Source of the DNA: Solanum dulcamara
Taxonomy: Eukaryota > Streptophyta > Magnoliopsida > Solanales > Solanaceae
NCBI RefSeq assembly: GCF_947179165.1
Contig: NC_077244.1
Coordinates: forward strand, 15,696,949-15,760,948
Length of the DNA stretch: 64,000 bases
Direction: 5' to 3'
The translations under genes were made by a program, and so were the position numbers. Positions 10,089 through 22,570 of the stretch are shown piece after piece; within the stretch, counting starts at the first letter, position 1, and each line of letters begins with the position of its first letter. Under the pieces are notes generated by a model that was not told the origin of the DNA, did not search any database, and saw only the letters and a program-made list of their open reading frames with translations.

Positions 10089-12949
10089 ATGGCTAGCTCA
10101 ACGGAAGAGGAGTCCGCTTCTGCTGGAGAAGCGGATAAGTTTCCACAAGCTCAAGAAACAGAAGAATTGACCTCATCAGCTCGTGGTTTAGTTAGAGAAG
10201 ATGAAAGTGTAGAAGATGAGGAATCAATAGGTCAGGAAGATAAAAATGAAAGTGGAAAAGAAAGCGTAGAAGATGAGGAATCAACGCATCAGGAAGGACA
10301 AAATAAAAGTGGAGAAGAAAATGCAGAAGATGAGAAATCAACGGATCAACAAGAAGAAAATGAAAGCGGAGAAGAAAGGAAAGAAGAAACAAATCATGTA
10401 GTTTTCGAACAAAGAAAAAAAGTATTACATGATGAGAATGCTACCCCTTCAAAATCAAATGTGAGTGTTTTTTTAAATTGTTATTAGTGAAAACAAAGAG
10501 TAGGTATTTTAGCATGGTACTGAGACCCCCACCCCTAATCCAAATGCAATTCACATTCTTTTCACCAATTTTCCGAGGCTGAACTTACTAGAGTTTTAAT
10601 CATGTCCATCCATCAATGGTAGCAGTAAAATGTTACTCGAAAAGAATGGAAAATTCAATCAGCATATTAATTTTCAGCGTGAATCTACATACTGGACTCT
10701 TAATCCTTTTGAAATAAAATTTATACATTTGTACACTACCTGAAAGCAGGATAACCACAGTTTTTTGTAGTTAAAAAGCCATTATTCTTTAGGACAAAAT
10801 GGAGTGTAAAAAAATCAGCATTAGATAACTAGATCTTCTGTAACAATGAACAACTAGAATTTCAATGAGCACATTCAGTTTTCAGTGTAAATCCGCATAA
10901 TAATTCCTTCTTAATCTGTTCAAAACAAGAGTTATACAATTATACACTACATGAGAATAGGATAATCACAGTTTTTTGTAGTGAAAATGCCATTATCAAA
11001 TTAAACAACATTCAATAAAAAGCATTCAATACACTACATGTTTCAATTGACCATGTTTCAAACAAACAATTGTTATTTAAGCATCAACTAGTTGTTTAAA
11101 CTACCACCAGTTCAAACAATATATGTTTGTGGATTTTTTATACTTTCTTTTAATTAATTAATTTTATAATCATGTACAGTTTGCTGATGACTCTGATACT
11201 GAGATTCCTAAATGCATCAAGTTCATTGATCTTACAAAATATAGCTTCAAGACACATTATTCCACGCACGGTGATATTTCGGGAAAGATTTTTGTAAAGT
11301 CACCTCTAGGAGGAAAAGCATTTCTTGAATTTAGAGGACTTCTGGTTGAACAAGATATTTTAGAGGTGTTTAAAAAAGGTTGTTTTGGGCATTTTATAGA
11401 TATTCCGATGCAGCAGATAAATTTTGGGTCGATGATAGTTCATGATCTTCTACTCCGACGCATCATTTGTCAGAAAAAGTTAGAGCTATGGTTTGAATAT
11501 GAAAATATGCATGTGTGTTTTGAATTAAGAGAATATGCCTTGATGACGGGACTACGATGTCACCCTTTTCCTTCTGAAAAGGCATTGGCTAGTCGGGTAA
11601 AGAAGGGTGAACTATTATGGGAATTTGTTTCCAAGGAAGAAAAAACTGTTACTGCTAACCTCCTCCTTGAAAAGATCAAATCACCCGAAACACCAAAAAA
11701 TTATAAGTTTTCACTTGCCTTGATTTGGTTCTATTACTACATTTTATGTGCAAGAGATATATCATCAAGTGTTGATGCCGACATGACCAAGCTAGCTTGC
11801 AAGCCCTCGGTCTTCAACGAATATCCATGGGGTACCAAAAGCTATCTTTTGACTGTTGAGTATCTTGCAAAACCAATAAAATTTGAATACAACCTCTACG
11901 GCTTCCCTTGGGCATTCCTGGTAAGTAAATATTTTTTTTAATATTATTTTCTTTTAATATTTATATTGATTATAATTTATTGTTACGTAATTTAGGCTTG
12001 GACTTTTGAAGCTATTCCAAAACTTCAACGAAATGCTAAGAATGTTCCCCCTGAGAGAACATTGCCACGTATGCTAAGGTGGATGTCGTATGGAGGCCTA
12101 AAAAATCTATGGATCCATTCGGTACCACTGAAGAAAACGTAAGTCTCTAAAACCTGTTAAATAACCTGGGACTTGATTAAACAACCCGAGACTTGATTAA
12201 ACAACTTGAGGTTGTTTGAACTAAACAATTTTTTCAATTGTTTAATATACATGATGTTGTTTATAAAGGAAGATCATAACATTGAATTTTTTGTTCTTTC
12301 TATGCAGGTAGTGCATCCTTTCCTGTTTCCTACAAATGTAGAAAAAAAGGAAAAATACATGAAGGACCTTGAGCCATTTTTCAGTGAGGAAGCTGATGAA
12401 AAAATTGATATGTTAAAAGCAGAATTGATTGGGGTGACAACAATCACAATGGGTGAAGTAGGAGCTAGGGAGGTTGGTGGTGAGGACAAGATCCCAATAA
12501 GGAGTGGGGCAGAGGAAAGGAGCCCGCAGAGTCCTTTAGTGAATTCTGGTGACAAATTTATTGATAGTCCAGCCAACTTTGATTTTGGTGGTCAGTATAG
12601 TGAAGCAGAAGTTGGTGCAGGATCTTTTGGTGTTTGTCCTTCAAATGCAAAGTGCTCCTGTGAATGTCTCACTTGTGCGGAGAAACAAAGACAATTGGAA
12701 CTGGAAATTTCTAAAATGGAGGAGGAGTTCAAAGAAATGGGGAAGTCTGTCAAACAACTTGTAGAAGAATTATCCACTTTGAATAAAAAACTCGAGCCTA
12801 GGAGGATGTTAAGAAATTCCAAATACATAAGAACTCCATTTACAGCTGGTGCACGTAAAATGAATAAAAGGATAAGTGTGATAAATCTACTACCTGATAT
12901 TTACAAGCCTCTTGACATTGATAAGAGCAAGGAAAGAGTGGAACCATAA
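10089..12949 (+). CDS. DUF1985-domain protein carried by the MULE
   Basis: Four exons fit: 10089-10460, 11180-11920, 11996-12138 and 12308-12949. Exon 1 encodes an acidic, repetitive N-terminus (Glu/Ser/Asp-rich, with three degenerate repeats around VEDEES). Exon 2 holds the DUF1985 region (about residues 125-370), with LLLRRIICQKKLELWFEYEN, FELREYALMTGLRC and SLALIWFYYYILCARD. Exon 4 has a cysteine cluster (CSCECLTC), a coiled-coil stretch near residues 560-600 by rough count, and a basic tail. In plant MULEs DUF1985 is often joined to a Ulp1-type cysteine protease; none is seen here, so this version is shorter. The function of DUF1985 is unknown. At the exon 3-4 junction the frame is one base off as I read it (an AAAAC donor followed directly by GTAAGT), so either a base was lost or a different splice site is used. 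ATG 10089 was preferred to the in-frame ATG at 10074 because of its context (AAAATGGCT). The gene may be a slightly damaged copy. Confidence 0.7.
10640..11000 (+). repeat. Imperfect direct duplication in intron 1 of the DUF1985 gene
   Basis: Two copies of a unit roughly 190 bp apart. Each has a TTTTCAGYGTRAATC start and a GATAAYCACAGTTTTTTGTA segment (near 10750 and 10963), followed by a CCATTAT segment. Introns of this element seem built from duplicated pieces. Confidence 0.65.
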
Positions 12950-13679
12950 ACTAGGAATGTGTTTGTTGGGATAATTTTTGTTGATAAATTTGTGGTGGAT
13001 CTTTTTGTTAGACTATTTCTTGATGTGGAAATATGATAACTATTTATGGATAATTTGTAGAAGATGCTATGAGTCTTTTTGTGATGTTGATATATGGTTG
13101 CTTAAACATTCACAATAGTTGTTTATGATGTTTATAGATGGTTGTTTACTAAAACAACATGATGTTGTTTAACAGCTTCAGTGGTTGCTTAAACATTAAC
13201 AGTAATTGTTTATGCTATTCATAAAAAGTAGGCTTGTTAACAGTTTAAAATTTTTTCCTTAAAAAGTAGGTAAACAACTAGTGGTTGCTTAAACAAACAC
13301 TAGTTATTTCATAAAATATCTAATTATTTATACTGGAAAATTATTGCTCATAAAAATATTGTTAAACAAGTAGTGATTGCTTAAACAAATAATTGTTGCT
13401 TAGAATAAACAACAAGAAGTTGTTCAAACAACTCCTGATTGCTTATACAATAACTTCATATCTCATAAAAAGTAGGTAAACAACTAGTGGCTGCTTAAAC
13501 AACTATGGATTGTTTACAATAAACAACTAGTGGCTGCTTAAACAACTATGGATTGTTTACTTTAAAATCCATCAAATGACTCATTTGATGTTGAATTATT
13601 GTCAAGTCAATAAGTTGATGTTCAAATATTCATATAATCAAACAACATATCACTTGATCAATAAGTTATAGTTATACTA
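12950..13679. repeat. MULE noncoding region rich in the GTTGTTTAAACAAC-type motif
   Basis: No gene. The stretch after the DUF1985 stop codon consists largely of repeats of AACAACTAGTGGTTGCTTAA and related forms, on both strands. Positions 13478-13517 and 13521-13560 are two identical 40-bp copies beginning AAACAACTAGTGGCTGCTTA. From 13586 on, a longer tandem unit begins that continues on the far side of element A. Confidence 0.8.
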
Positions 13680-15849
13680 TGTAACGACCCATTAGGTCGT
13701 TTTGAGTACTAGGACCTTTTATTTCATAAAAGACGCATCTCATAAATTTTTAATTGGATATTTTGGACTTTTCCATAACTATTGTTATTTAATTGAGGGA
13801 CGAATTTAAATAACTAATTAAATTAATGGGTTAAAGTGGTAATTTAATTAATACCTTATACCATTTATCCATATTTATTAAATTAAAAGTTAATAGGGAT
13901 TAGTATTTCTTTTTGTCATACCATAAATTACTGCTACTCTAAGACGGATAGATCAACGACGACGACGGCATTCAGGTGAGAAATTCTTTATTTTGTGCAC
14001 TGTTTATGCCTATAGTTAATTATTACTAGGATAGATGGCAATCACTATTTGGTAAAAATAGAAGAGAGATGGATGAGTGAATTAATATGGGTTGAAAATT
14101 TAGAGAACTGGCAGGCACGAGGAACAAGGGGATAATGATGCCCATGATAAAGTGAAAATCTTTATTTAACTCCATCTGTGTTGGAATATTATACCATCAA
14201 ATTAAGAATTGAAAGGAATTGAAATAAGAAAATGACTTATATAATAACTTTGTAATGATTGCCAAACATTGGAAAATTGTGAAAGTGGGTTGATGGTATA
14301 ATTCGTAGTCTCTGCATTGTGGTAGTTGCCATAGTTGAAGTATATTATTCGTATTTTCTTATCAGTCTTCGATAATTTTATAGGTTTTCATTTAATTATC
14401 ACATTATAATTCAAGTTTTGATATATTGAGATAGGTAATTAAATGTTAGATATATTATATTATATTATATTATATTATATTATATTATATTATATTATAT
14501 TATATTATATTATATTATATTATATTATATTATATTATATTATATTATATTATATTATATTATATGAATATCATTAAAGTTATGTTATTTGGAAGAATTA
14601 AGACCTAACTCTAGACTTGAGATATTAGTTGGTATCAAAATTTAAGAATTGATTATAGAGTTGGGGTGAGTTGTTGGGTCTAGGTTAAACATATATAATA
14701 CTGGTGTCTACGGGTTCGTTTGCTTACGAATATGGTATATTTGATAGATTGGAAACGTGAGGGATTGAAGAAAGGGAAATCACCGGTGAATTAGCTTGCT
14801 TGACTTCGGTTCTTCGGTTGAGGTAGGTTATGGTTTTTATTCTACATCATAGATAGACTCTTAATAGTGATTGATATTCATGGAGTAACATGTGTGAAGT
14901 TTACTACGCATTTAATTATTGTGGTCTGAATAATTGACATGTTATTGTGATTGGTCTAAAATCCCGAGGCCACGAAATCCATAATCTTGAACTTGCCCTA
15001 TCAAAAATGGTGCCTTGAATAAAGAAGGCTTGATGAAATATTGTTAATGAAGTGGAATATAATCATAAGGAATGATAAATTAATTATATTTGGATCGTGT
15101 GTCACGTTCCGACACGGTATATTTGGATCGGGTGTCACATTCCGGCACGGTAATATTAAAGGGAAATAAATTAAAATTACTTAATGCTACCCATTCTCCA
15201 AAAACTCATATTTCAAAAGAGTGTGATTTGGAGGCTTGAGTCCTCATGTGTGATCTTGATATTGTTGACTGGTTATGTAATTGTTCATTGGTTGCCACCT
15301 GTTAAGTGTTGTTGTTGATTTTCCACTATTATTTTATGTATATTAATTTCTATTTTGAGTCGGACGATGATACCTACTTAGTACATGTTGTCCTGTACTG
15401 ACCCCTACTTGTATCTTTTCTTGTTTTATTTTGTGGAGTGCAGCGAGTGTTCCACAGACTTCGACTCGACCTCAGCTCCAGTCAGTCTCAAGATCATCGA
15501 ATTTCAGGGTGAGCTATCCTTCTAGCTCGTGATGGATTTTCTCGGTTATGGCATAGTGTCTTTAGTTTTTGGACACATTTTGTTATTTGTTCATTTTGGT
15601 GCTTGATATTTCCAGACTTAGTTTTAGAATTTAGATGTCCTTCATGTGATGACTTTCAGATTTTAGGGAACGTCAAGTAATAGATTTTAGTGGCTTTTGT
15701 TATTTTTGACTTTAATAAGATTGAGCTTCCGCAGTATTATCGTGATTTATAAGTTGAATCGTTAAGGTAAGTTGAGTTTTGTATCATTGGTTCTCCCACC
15801 TAGGAGGTTAAGTGTGGGTGCCACTCATGGCCCATTTTGGGTCGTGACA
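13680..15849 (+). repeat. 5' LTR of element A
   Basis: Runs from TGTAACGACCCATTAGGTCG to GGGTCGTGACA. It contains a pentanucleotide microsatellite, two copies of a 33-bp GC-richer repeat (about 15089-15150) and a hairpin AGTACA-loop-TGTACT at 15380-15399. The partner LTR is longer because both tandem tracts are longer there. Confidence 0.93.
14451..14565. repeat. (TATAT)n-type pentanucleotide microsatellite, 5' LTR of A
   Basis: Uninterrupted TATAT/ATATT five-base units. The matching tract in the 3' LTR (21762-21917) is about 40 bp longer, so the tract has changed in length since insertion. Confidence 0.95.
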
Positions 15850-15853
15850 AACT

Positions 15854-15865
15854 TGATATCAGAGC
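15854..15865 (+). other. Primer-binding site of element A, tRNA-Met type, degraded
   Basis: TGATATCAGAGC lies four bases after the 5' LTR. The usual plant Met-initiator site is TGGTATCAGAGC, which is intact in elements B and D; here one base differs. Confidence 0.8.
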
Positions 15866-16067
15866 TTTAGGTTCATTGATCTCATCACACAAGGACAGGT
15901 CTAGTAGAGTCTTGCGGAACGGTACGGGGACGCCTTTACTTTTCTTCGAGAGGCTACAGGACTTTAGGAAAACTCCATTCCTTCTTTCTTTCGTGATATT
16001 ACTTGAATCCAATTGGTATCTAGGTGATACAAATTGGTATCTGACCTTCTTCACTTTACTTTCGCAG

Positions 16068-17521
16068 ATGGTTAGAACTAGAGCAACAAGAGCACCTGAG
16101 CCAGCCATTGGGGTTGTAGGCAGAGAAAGAGTAGCAACGAAAGGCCGAGGTAGAGGTCGCGGAAGAAAGCCCACCAGGGGTAGGGTCCAAACAGCTGGGC
16201 CAGCCAGGGAAAGAGCAACGACCCCTCCACTGGCTGATGAGGTAGTTAGAGATGATGTTGTGGTGGAGGAGGAGCAGGTTCATGAGAGGGAAGCACCACC
16301 CCAGCCTACTCCAGAGATGATCCACCAGGTTCTCTCCTATCTTAGTGGGTTATCCGATTAGGGACAAGCTCCCCCAGCACCTCATATTCCAGGAGTTCAA
16401 CATGCAGCTGTTATGGCTCCCCGCATGACTGCATCCTTGGGGACAAGCATGTTTCCTCAATTGACTACAGGGCCGGTAATGACAAGTGACCAGCATGATC
16501 TCTTTGTTAAGTTCTTGAAGTTGAAACCCCCAGTATTCAGGGGTACTGAATCGGAGGATGCCTATGATTTCCTTGTTGATTGTCATGAGTTGCTTCATAA
16601 AATGGATATAGTAGAGCGATTTGGTGTTGAGTTTGTGACATACCAATTTCAAGGAGACGCCAAAATGTGGTGGCGGTCTCACGTGGAGTGTCGACCAGCA
16701 GAGGCACTACCTATGACCTGGGCAACCTTTTCTGACTGTTTTATGGAGAAGTATATTCCCTGGACCTTGAGAGACAGGAGGAGAGATGAGTTCCTGAATA
16801 TAGAGCAGGGGAGGATGTCTGTTGCCGCTTATGAGGCCAAGTTTCGTGCCTTAGCTAGATATGCTACTCAGCTTTGCTTCAGTCCAGAGGAACGAATTCG
16901 CCGCTTTGTGAAGGGATTGAGGTCAGATTTGTGAATTCCAGCTTTACAGGTTGCTGCTTCAGCAAAATCCTTTCAGGAAGTGGTTGATTTTGTGATAGAG
17001 GTAGAGGGGGTGAAGCTAAATAACTTCACCAAAGAGACAACGTTCAAGAAGTTCCATAAGGGAGGTGAGTTTAGTGGTTCTTACTCCAGAGGACAGAGTT
17101 CTGGGGATTATTCGACCCGTCCTATTCAGTCTTCATTGCAGGTTTCAGATGGAGGTTCGTTAAGGACTAGTCAGCCTTTTTCTAATTTTGGGGGTTATCT
17201 TCAGTCTTCTTCGTCTTCACAAAGACCCACTCTTGACCCTAAGACTTGTTACGGATATGGTGAGCCTGGACATATCAGAAAATATTGTCCAAGACAAAGT
17301 CAGGCTTGGCATGATCAGGGTTATAGAGTCCCAACAGTTAGAGGTGGAGGCGACGACTATGGTAGGGGTCGTCATTCTAGAGGACATGGTGGCCAAGATC
17401 GTGGTGGTCGCCAGTCCTGCCGGGGTGGCGGGCAGGTTGGAACTACTAGAGCATAGCCCGACAAGGGAAATAGTCAGACAGGTGACAGAGCCCATTGTTA
17501 TGCTTTCCCCGGGAGGTTAAA
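16068..17521 (+). pseudogene. Element A gag, interrupted by stop codons
   Basis: Gag packages element RNA into virus-like particles. The frame starts at ATG 16068 with a basic Gly/Arg-rich stretch (GRGRGRGRKP), continues through the retrotransposon Gag domain (KFLKLKPPVFRGTE, FQGDAKMWWRSH, FSPEERIRRFVKGL) and ends near a zinc knuckle at about 17248-17290. The same frame is broken by TAG 16359, TGA 16932 and TAG 17454. Element C has CAG where the first stop stands, and the others also fit C-to-T change. The zinc knuckle reads CYGYGEPGHIRKYC, so the second cysteine of the CCHC pattern is tyrosine. Confidence 0.88.
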
Positions 17522-17529
17522 GGCAGAGG

Positions 17530-17925
17530 CATCCGATGCTGTTATCACAGGTACTCTTCTGGTCTGCGATAGCTTGGCTTTCGTATTGTTTGATTCTGGA
17601 TCCACATTTTCTTATGTATCTTCCGTATTTGCTGATGGACTTGATTTACATTATGACTTACTTGACATGCCTATTTGTGTTTCTACACCTGTTGGTGAGT
17701 CTGTGCTAGTTGAGAAAGTGTATAGGTCTTGTCTTGTGACTTTTGTGGGGAGCAGAACTTATGTAGATTTGATTATTCTGGAGATGGTTGACTTTGATGT
17801 AATCTTGGGTATGACTTGGCTCTCTCCAAATTTTGCTATCTTAGACTGCAATGCTAAGACTGTGACATTATCCAAGCCTGGGGTGGATCAGTTGGTGTGG
17901 GAGGGTTATCTCTTTTCTTCATGTT
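17530..17925 (+). pseudogene. Element A aspartic protease region
   Basis: In the same frame as gag. The catalytic motif is seen as LFDSGSTFSYVS (near 17583) and the second conserved block as DVILGMTWLS (near 17798). It would cleave the Gag-Pol polyprotein. The frame closes with TAA at 17925-17927, and the reverse transcriptase frame picks up one frame over, so a small insertion or deletion separates protease from pol. Confidence 0.85.
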
Positions 17926-17931
17926 AAAAGG

Positions 17932-20900
17932 TTGGTGAGTAAGGGTTGTTTAGCCTTTCTAGCACATCTCAGGGATGATAGTTCTGAAGTGCCATCTATT
18001 GAGTCTATTTTGATAGTACGTGAGTTTATGGATGTTTTCCCCACAGACTTACCTGGTATGCCACCTGATAGGGATATAGATTTTTGTATCGACCTGGAGC
18101 CCGGCACTCGCCCTATTTCCATTCCACCTTATAGAATGGCCCCGGCTGAGTTGAGGGAGTTGAAGTCCCAACTTCAGGAGTTATTGGGTAAAGGATTTAT
18201 TATACCGAGTGCCTCTCCTTGGGGTGCTCCAGTTTTATTTGTGAAGAAGAAGGATGGTAGCCTTCGTATGTGCATAGACTACAGGCATCTGAACAAAGTG
18301 ACTATTAAAAATAGGTATCCTCTTCCTCACATTAATGACTTATTCGATCAGTTGGAGGGTGCTTGTGTTTTCTCAAAAATTGATTTGAGGTCTGGTTACC
18401 ATCAGCTGAAAATACGGGCAGCAGATGTACCGAAGACTGCTTTTCGAACCAGGTATGGTCACTATGAATTCTTGGTAATGTCTTTTGGGCTTACAAATGT
18501 GCCTGCTGCTTTCATGAGTCTGATGAATGGAATCTTTAAGCCATATTTGGACCTCTTTGTTATTGTTTTTATTGATGATATATTGATCTACTCAAAGAGC
18601 CAAAAAGAACATGAAGAGCATCTAAGAACTGTTCTGGGATTGTTAAGGGAGAAAAGGTTATATGCCAAATTCTCCAAGTGTGAGTTCTGGCTTGATTCAG
18701 TGTCTTTCTTAGGGCACGTGGTTTCTAAAGATGGAGTGATGGTGGATTCCCAGAAGATTGAAGCAGTGAAGAGTAGGGCAAGGCCCACTAATGTCTCAGA
18801 GGTAAGGAGCTTTATTAGTTTGGCTAGCTACTACCGCCGGTTCGTCAAGGGATTTGCTTCTATTGCTTCCCAGCTGACTAATCTGACCCAGCAGAAAGTT
18901 CAATTTATGTGGTCGGATGAGTGTGAAGAGAGTTTTCTGAAACTCAAGACCTTGTTGACTACTGCATCGATTCTTGCCCTGCCAGTAGAAGGTAAGAATT
19001 TCATTGTTTATTGTGATGCATCATATTCTGGTTTAGGTGCAGTGCTAATGCAAGAGAAGAAAGTAATTGCCTATGCTTCAAGGCAATTGAAGGTGCATGA
19101 ACGTAATTACCCCACTCACGATTTAGAGTTGGCTGCAGTTGTATTTGCATTGAAGCAGTGGATACATTATCTATATGGGGTAAAATGTGAAGTGTATACA
19201 GATCATCGCAGTTTACAACATGTATTCACTCAGAAAGACTTGAACTTGAGGCAGAGAAGGTGGATGGAATTGCTAAAGGACTATGATATCACTATTCTTT
19301 ATCATCCAGAAAAAGCTAATGTAGTGGATGATGCCTTGAGCAGAAAAGCAGGGAGCATGGGGAGTTTAGCTCATTTGCAGGTTTCCAGACGTCCATTGGC
19401 TAGAGAGGTTCAAACTATAGCTAATGACTTTATAAGGCTGGAAGTAACTAAGAAGGGAGGATTTTTGGCCTGTGTGGAGGCAAGATCTTCTTTCCTTGAC
19501 AAGATTAAAGAAAAGCAATTTGAGGATGAGAAGCTGAGTCGAATTCGTGATATGGTCTTGCAGGGAGAGGCCAAGGAAGCCGCGATCGATGAGGAAGGCG
19601 TCTTGAGGATTAAGGGCCGGGTATGTATGCCTCGTATTGATAATTTAATTCAGACTATTCTTGCAGAGGCTCATAGTTCGAGGTACTCTATACATCCTGG
19701 TGCAACCAAGATGTATCGCGATCTGAGACAGCATTATTGGTGGAGCAGAATGAAGCGTGACATTGCTGATTTTGTTGCCCATTGTCCAAATTGTCAGCAG
19801 GTAAAATATGAACACCAAAAGCCTGGAGGGACACTTCAAAGAATGCCCATTCCTGAATGGAAGTGGGAAAGGATTGCAATGGATTTTGTGGTTGGACTTC
19901 CAAAGACATTGGGTAAGTTTGATTCTATATGGGTGATTGTTGATAGGTTAACTAAGTCTGCTCACTTCATTCCAGTCAAGGTGACATATGATGCAGAGAA
20001 GTTAGCCAAACTCTATATCCGCGAGGTTGTTCGATTACAGGGAGTTCCAGTTTCTATCATATCAGATAGAGGTACACAATTTACTTCTAACTTTTGGAGG
20101 ACCTTGCATGCTGAGTTAGGTACTAGATTGGATCTTAGTACTGCATTTCACCCTCAGACTGATGGGCAGTCTGAGAGGACAATTCAAGTGCTGGAGGATA
20201 TGCTTTGTGCGTGCGTGATAGATTTTGGTGGTCATTGGGATCAGTTCCTACCCCTGGCAGAGTTCTCGTATAATAATAGCTATCACTCGAGTATTGATAT
20301 GGCTCCGTTTGAGGCATTGTATGGGAGGAGATGTAGGTCTCCTATTGGTTGGTTTGATGCATTTGAGGTGAGACCTTGGGGAACTGATCTTTTGAGGGAA
20401 TCGTTAGAGAAGGTGAAAATCATTCAGGAGAAGCTTCTAGCAGCTCAAAGCAGGCAGAAGGAGTATGCAGACCGAAAAGTCAGGGACCTGGAGTTTATGG
20501 AGGGAGAACAAGTATTGTTGAAGGTTTCACCCATGAAGGGTGTGGTGAGATTCGGTAAGCGAGGTAAGCTCAGTCTGAGGTATATTGGGCCGTTTGAAGT
20601 TCTTAAGCGTGTTGGAGAGGTGGATTATGAATTGGCTTTACCTCCAGGTTTGTCTGGAGTTTACCCAGTGTTTCATGTGTCTATGTTAAAGAAATATCAT
20701 GGTAATGGTAACTATATTATTCGCTGGGATTCAGTCTTGCTTGATGAGAATTTGTCTTATGAGGAGAAGCCTGTAGCTATTCTTGATAGGGAGGTCCGCA
20801 AATTGAGGTCAAGAGAGATTGCGCCTGTGAAGGTTCAATGGAAGAATCGTCCGGTTGAGGAGTCCACTTGGAAGATTAAGGCTGATATGCGTGAAACATA

Positions 20901-20979
20901 TCCACATTTGTTCGTCGAGTCAGGTACCCTTTTCTACCCTCGCCCTTCTTTTGACCATTCGGGGACGAACGGTGGGTAA
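17932..20979 (+). CDS. Element A pol: reverse transcriptase, RNase H, integrase, chromodomain
   Basis: A long open frame of about 1,015 codons ending TAA 20977-20979. Reverse transcriptase lies at about residues 50-280, with catalytic FIDD near residue 213. RNase H lies around 350-470 ([22 protein letters not shown]). The integrase zinc finger (H-H-C-C) is near 575-625 and the D-D-E core spans about 650-750 ([27 protein letters not shown]). The GPF segment ([13 protein letters not shown]) is near 880 and a C-terminal chromodomain-like stretch ([15 protein letters not shown]) near 965. It copies element RNA and inserts the DNA; the chromodomain is thought to guide insertion to heterochromatin. 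There is no ATG of its own at the left edge, because it is a continuation of a broken gag-pol, so the start given is only the limit of the open frame. Catalytic residues look intact. Confidence 0.92.
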   Translation: MVSKGCLAFLAHLRDDSSEVPSIESILIVREFMDVFPTDLPGMPPDRDIDFCIDLEPGTRPISIPPYRMAPAELRELKSQLQELLGKGFIIPSASPWGAPVLFVKKKDGSLRMCIDYRHLNKVTIKNRYPLPHINDLFDQLEGACVFSKIDLRSGYHQLKIRAADVPKTAFRTRYGHYEFLVMSFGLTNVPAAFMSLMNGIFKPYLDLFVIVFIDDILIYSKSQKEHEEHLRTVLGLLREKRLYAKFSKCEFWLDSVSFLGHVVSKDGVMVDSQKIEAVKSRARPTNVSEVRSFISLASYYRRFVKGFASIASQLTNLTQQKVQFMWSDECEESFLKLKTLLTTASILALPVEGKNFIVYCDASYSGLGAVLMQEKKVIAYASRQLKVHERNYPTHDLELAAVVFALKQWIHYLYGVKCEVYTDHRSLQHVFTQKDLNLRQRRWMELLKDYDITILYHPEKANVVDDALSRKAGSMGSLAHLQVSRRPLAREVQTIANDFIRLEVTKKGGFLACVEARSSFLDKIKEKQFEDEKLSRIRDMVLQGEAKEAAIDEEGVLRIKGRVCMPRIDNLIQTILAEAHSSRYSIHPGATKMYRDLRQHYWWSRMKRDIADFVAHCPNCQQVKYEHQKPGGTLQRMPIPEWKWERIAMDFVVGLPKTLGKFDSIWVIVDRLTKSAHFIPVKVTYDAEKLAKLYIREVVRLQGVPVSIISDRGTQFTSNFWRTLHAELGTRLDLSTAFHPQTDGQSERTIQVLEDMLCACVIDFGGHWDQFLPLAEFSYNNSYHSSIDMAPFEALYGRRCRSPIGWFDAFEVRPWGTDLLRESLEKVKIIQEKLLAAQSRQKEYADRKVRDLEFMEGEQVLLKVSPMKGVVRFGKRGKLSLRYIGPFEVLKRVGEVDYELALPPGLSGVYPVFHVSMLKKYHGNGNYIIRWDSVLLDENLSYEEKPVAILDREVRKLRSREIAPVKVQWKNRPVEESTWKIKADMRETYPHLFVESGTLFYPRPSFDHSGTNGG

Positions 20980-21761
20980 ATTGGTATCTATTGTAACGAC
21001 CCATTAGGTCGTTTTGAGTACTAGGACCTTTTATTTCATAAAAGACGCATCTCGTAAATTTTTAATTTGATATTTTAGACTTTTCCATAACTATTGTTAT
21101 TTAATTGAGGGACGAATTTAAATAACTAATTAAATTAATGGGTTAAAGTGGTAATTTAATTAATACCTTATACCACTTATCCATATTTATTAATTTAAAA
21201 GTTAATAGGGATTAGTATTTCTTTTTGTCATACCATAAATTACTGCTACCCTAAGACGGATAGATCAACGACGACGGCAGCATTCATGTGAGAAATTCTT
21301 TATTTTGTGCACTGTTTATGCCTATAGTTAATTATTACTAGGATAGATGGCAATCACTATTTGATAAAAATAGAAGAGAGATGGATGAGTGAATTAATAT
21401 GGGTTGAAAATTTAGAGAACAGGCAGGCACGAGGAACAAGGGGATAATGATGCCCATGATAAAGTGAAAATCTTTATTTAACTCCATCTGTGTTGGAATA
21501 TTATACCATCAAATTAAGAATTGAAAGGAATTGAAATAAGAAAATGACTTATATAATAACTTTGTAATGATTGCCAAACATTGGAAAATTGTGAAAGTGG
21601 GTTGATGGTATAATTCGTAGTCTCTGCATTGTGGTAGTTGCCATAGTTGAAGTATATTATTCGTATTTTCTTATCAGTCTTCGATAATTTTACAGGTTTT
21701 CATTTAATTATCACATTATAATTCAAGTTTTGATATATTGAGATAGGTAATTAAATGTTAG

Positions 21762-21917
21762 GTATATTATATTATATTATATTATATTATATTATATTAT
21801 ATTATATTATATTATATTATATTATATTATATTATATTATATTATATTATATTATATTATATTATATTATATTATATTATATTATATTATATTATATTAT
21901 ATTATATTATATTATAT
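21762..21917. repeat. (TATAT)n-type pentanucleotide microsatellite, 3' LTR of A
   Basis: Five-base TATAT/ATATT units, longer than the matching tract at 14451-14565. Confidence 0.95.
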
Positions 21918-22439
21918 GAATATCATTAAAGTTATGTTATTTGGAAGAATTAAGACCTAACCCTAGACTTGAGATATTAGTTGGTATCAAAATTTAAGAA
22001 TTGATTATAGAGTTGGGGTGAGTTGTTGGGTCTAGGTTAAACATATATAATACTGGTGTCTACGGGTTCGTTTGCTTATGAATATGGTATATTTGATAGA
22101 TTGGAAACGTGAGGGATTGAAGAAAGGGAAATCACCGGTGAATTAGCTTGCTTGACTTCGGTTCTTCGGTTGAGGTAGGTTATGGTTTTTATTCTACATC
22201 ATAGATAGACTCTTAATAGTGATTGATATTCATGGAGTAATATGTGTGAAGTTTACTACGCATTTAATTATTGTGGTCTGAATGGTTGACATGTTATTGT
22301 GATTGGTCTAAAATCCCGAGGCCACAAAATCCATAATCTTGAACTTGCCCTATCAAAAATGGTGCCTTGAATAAAGAAGGCTTGATAAAATATTGTTAAT
22401 GAAGTAGAATATAATCATAAGGAATGATAAATTAATTAT

Positions 22440-22570
22440 ATTTGGATCGGGTGTCACATTCCGACACGGTATATTTGGATCGGGTGTCGCGTTCCGACAT
22501 AGTATATTTGGATCGGGTGTCACGTTCCAACACGGTATATTTGGATCGGGTGTCACGTTCCGGCACGGTA
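22440..22570 (+). repeat. 33-bp minisatellite in the 3' LTR of A
   Basis: Four units of 33 bp starting TTTGGATCGGGTGTCACR (22441, 22474, 22507, 22540). Each can fold through GTGTC and GACAC around ACGTTCC. Homologous arrays lie in the 5' LTR of A (two units, about 15089-15150) and in the two solo LTRs (about 29293-29425 and 31192-31320). Because 33 is divisible by three and stop-free, the array creates spurious repetitive open frames on both strands. Confidence 0.93.

Noticed and set aside
10192..10392. Minus-strand leucine- and histidine-rich frame
   Set aside because: Antisense of the acidic repeats of the DUF1985 gene.
18588..20317. Minus-strand open frames under the pol gene of A
   Set aside because: Shadows of the long coding frame on the other strand, with no domain.
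17932..20979. Endogenous pararetrovirus
   Set aside because: An integrase with zinc finger and D-D-E core, LTRs, a Met-type primer site and a 5-bp duplication define a Ty3/gypsy retrotransposon. No movement or coat protein is seen.
22440..22570. CRISPR-like array
   Set aside because: The 33-bp units are directly adjacent without unique spacers, and the DNA is plant nuclear.
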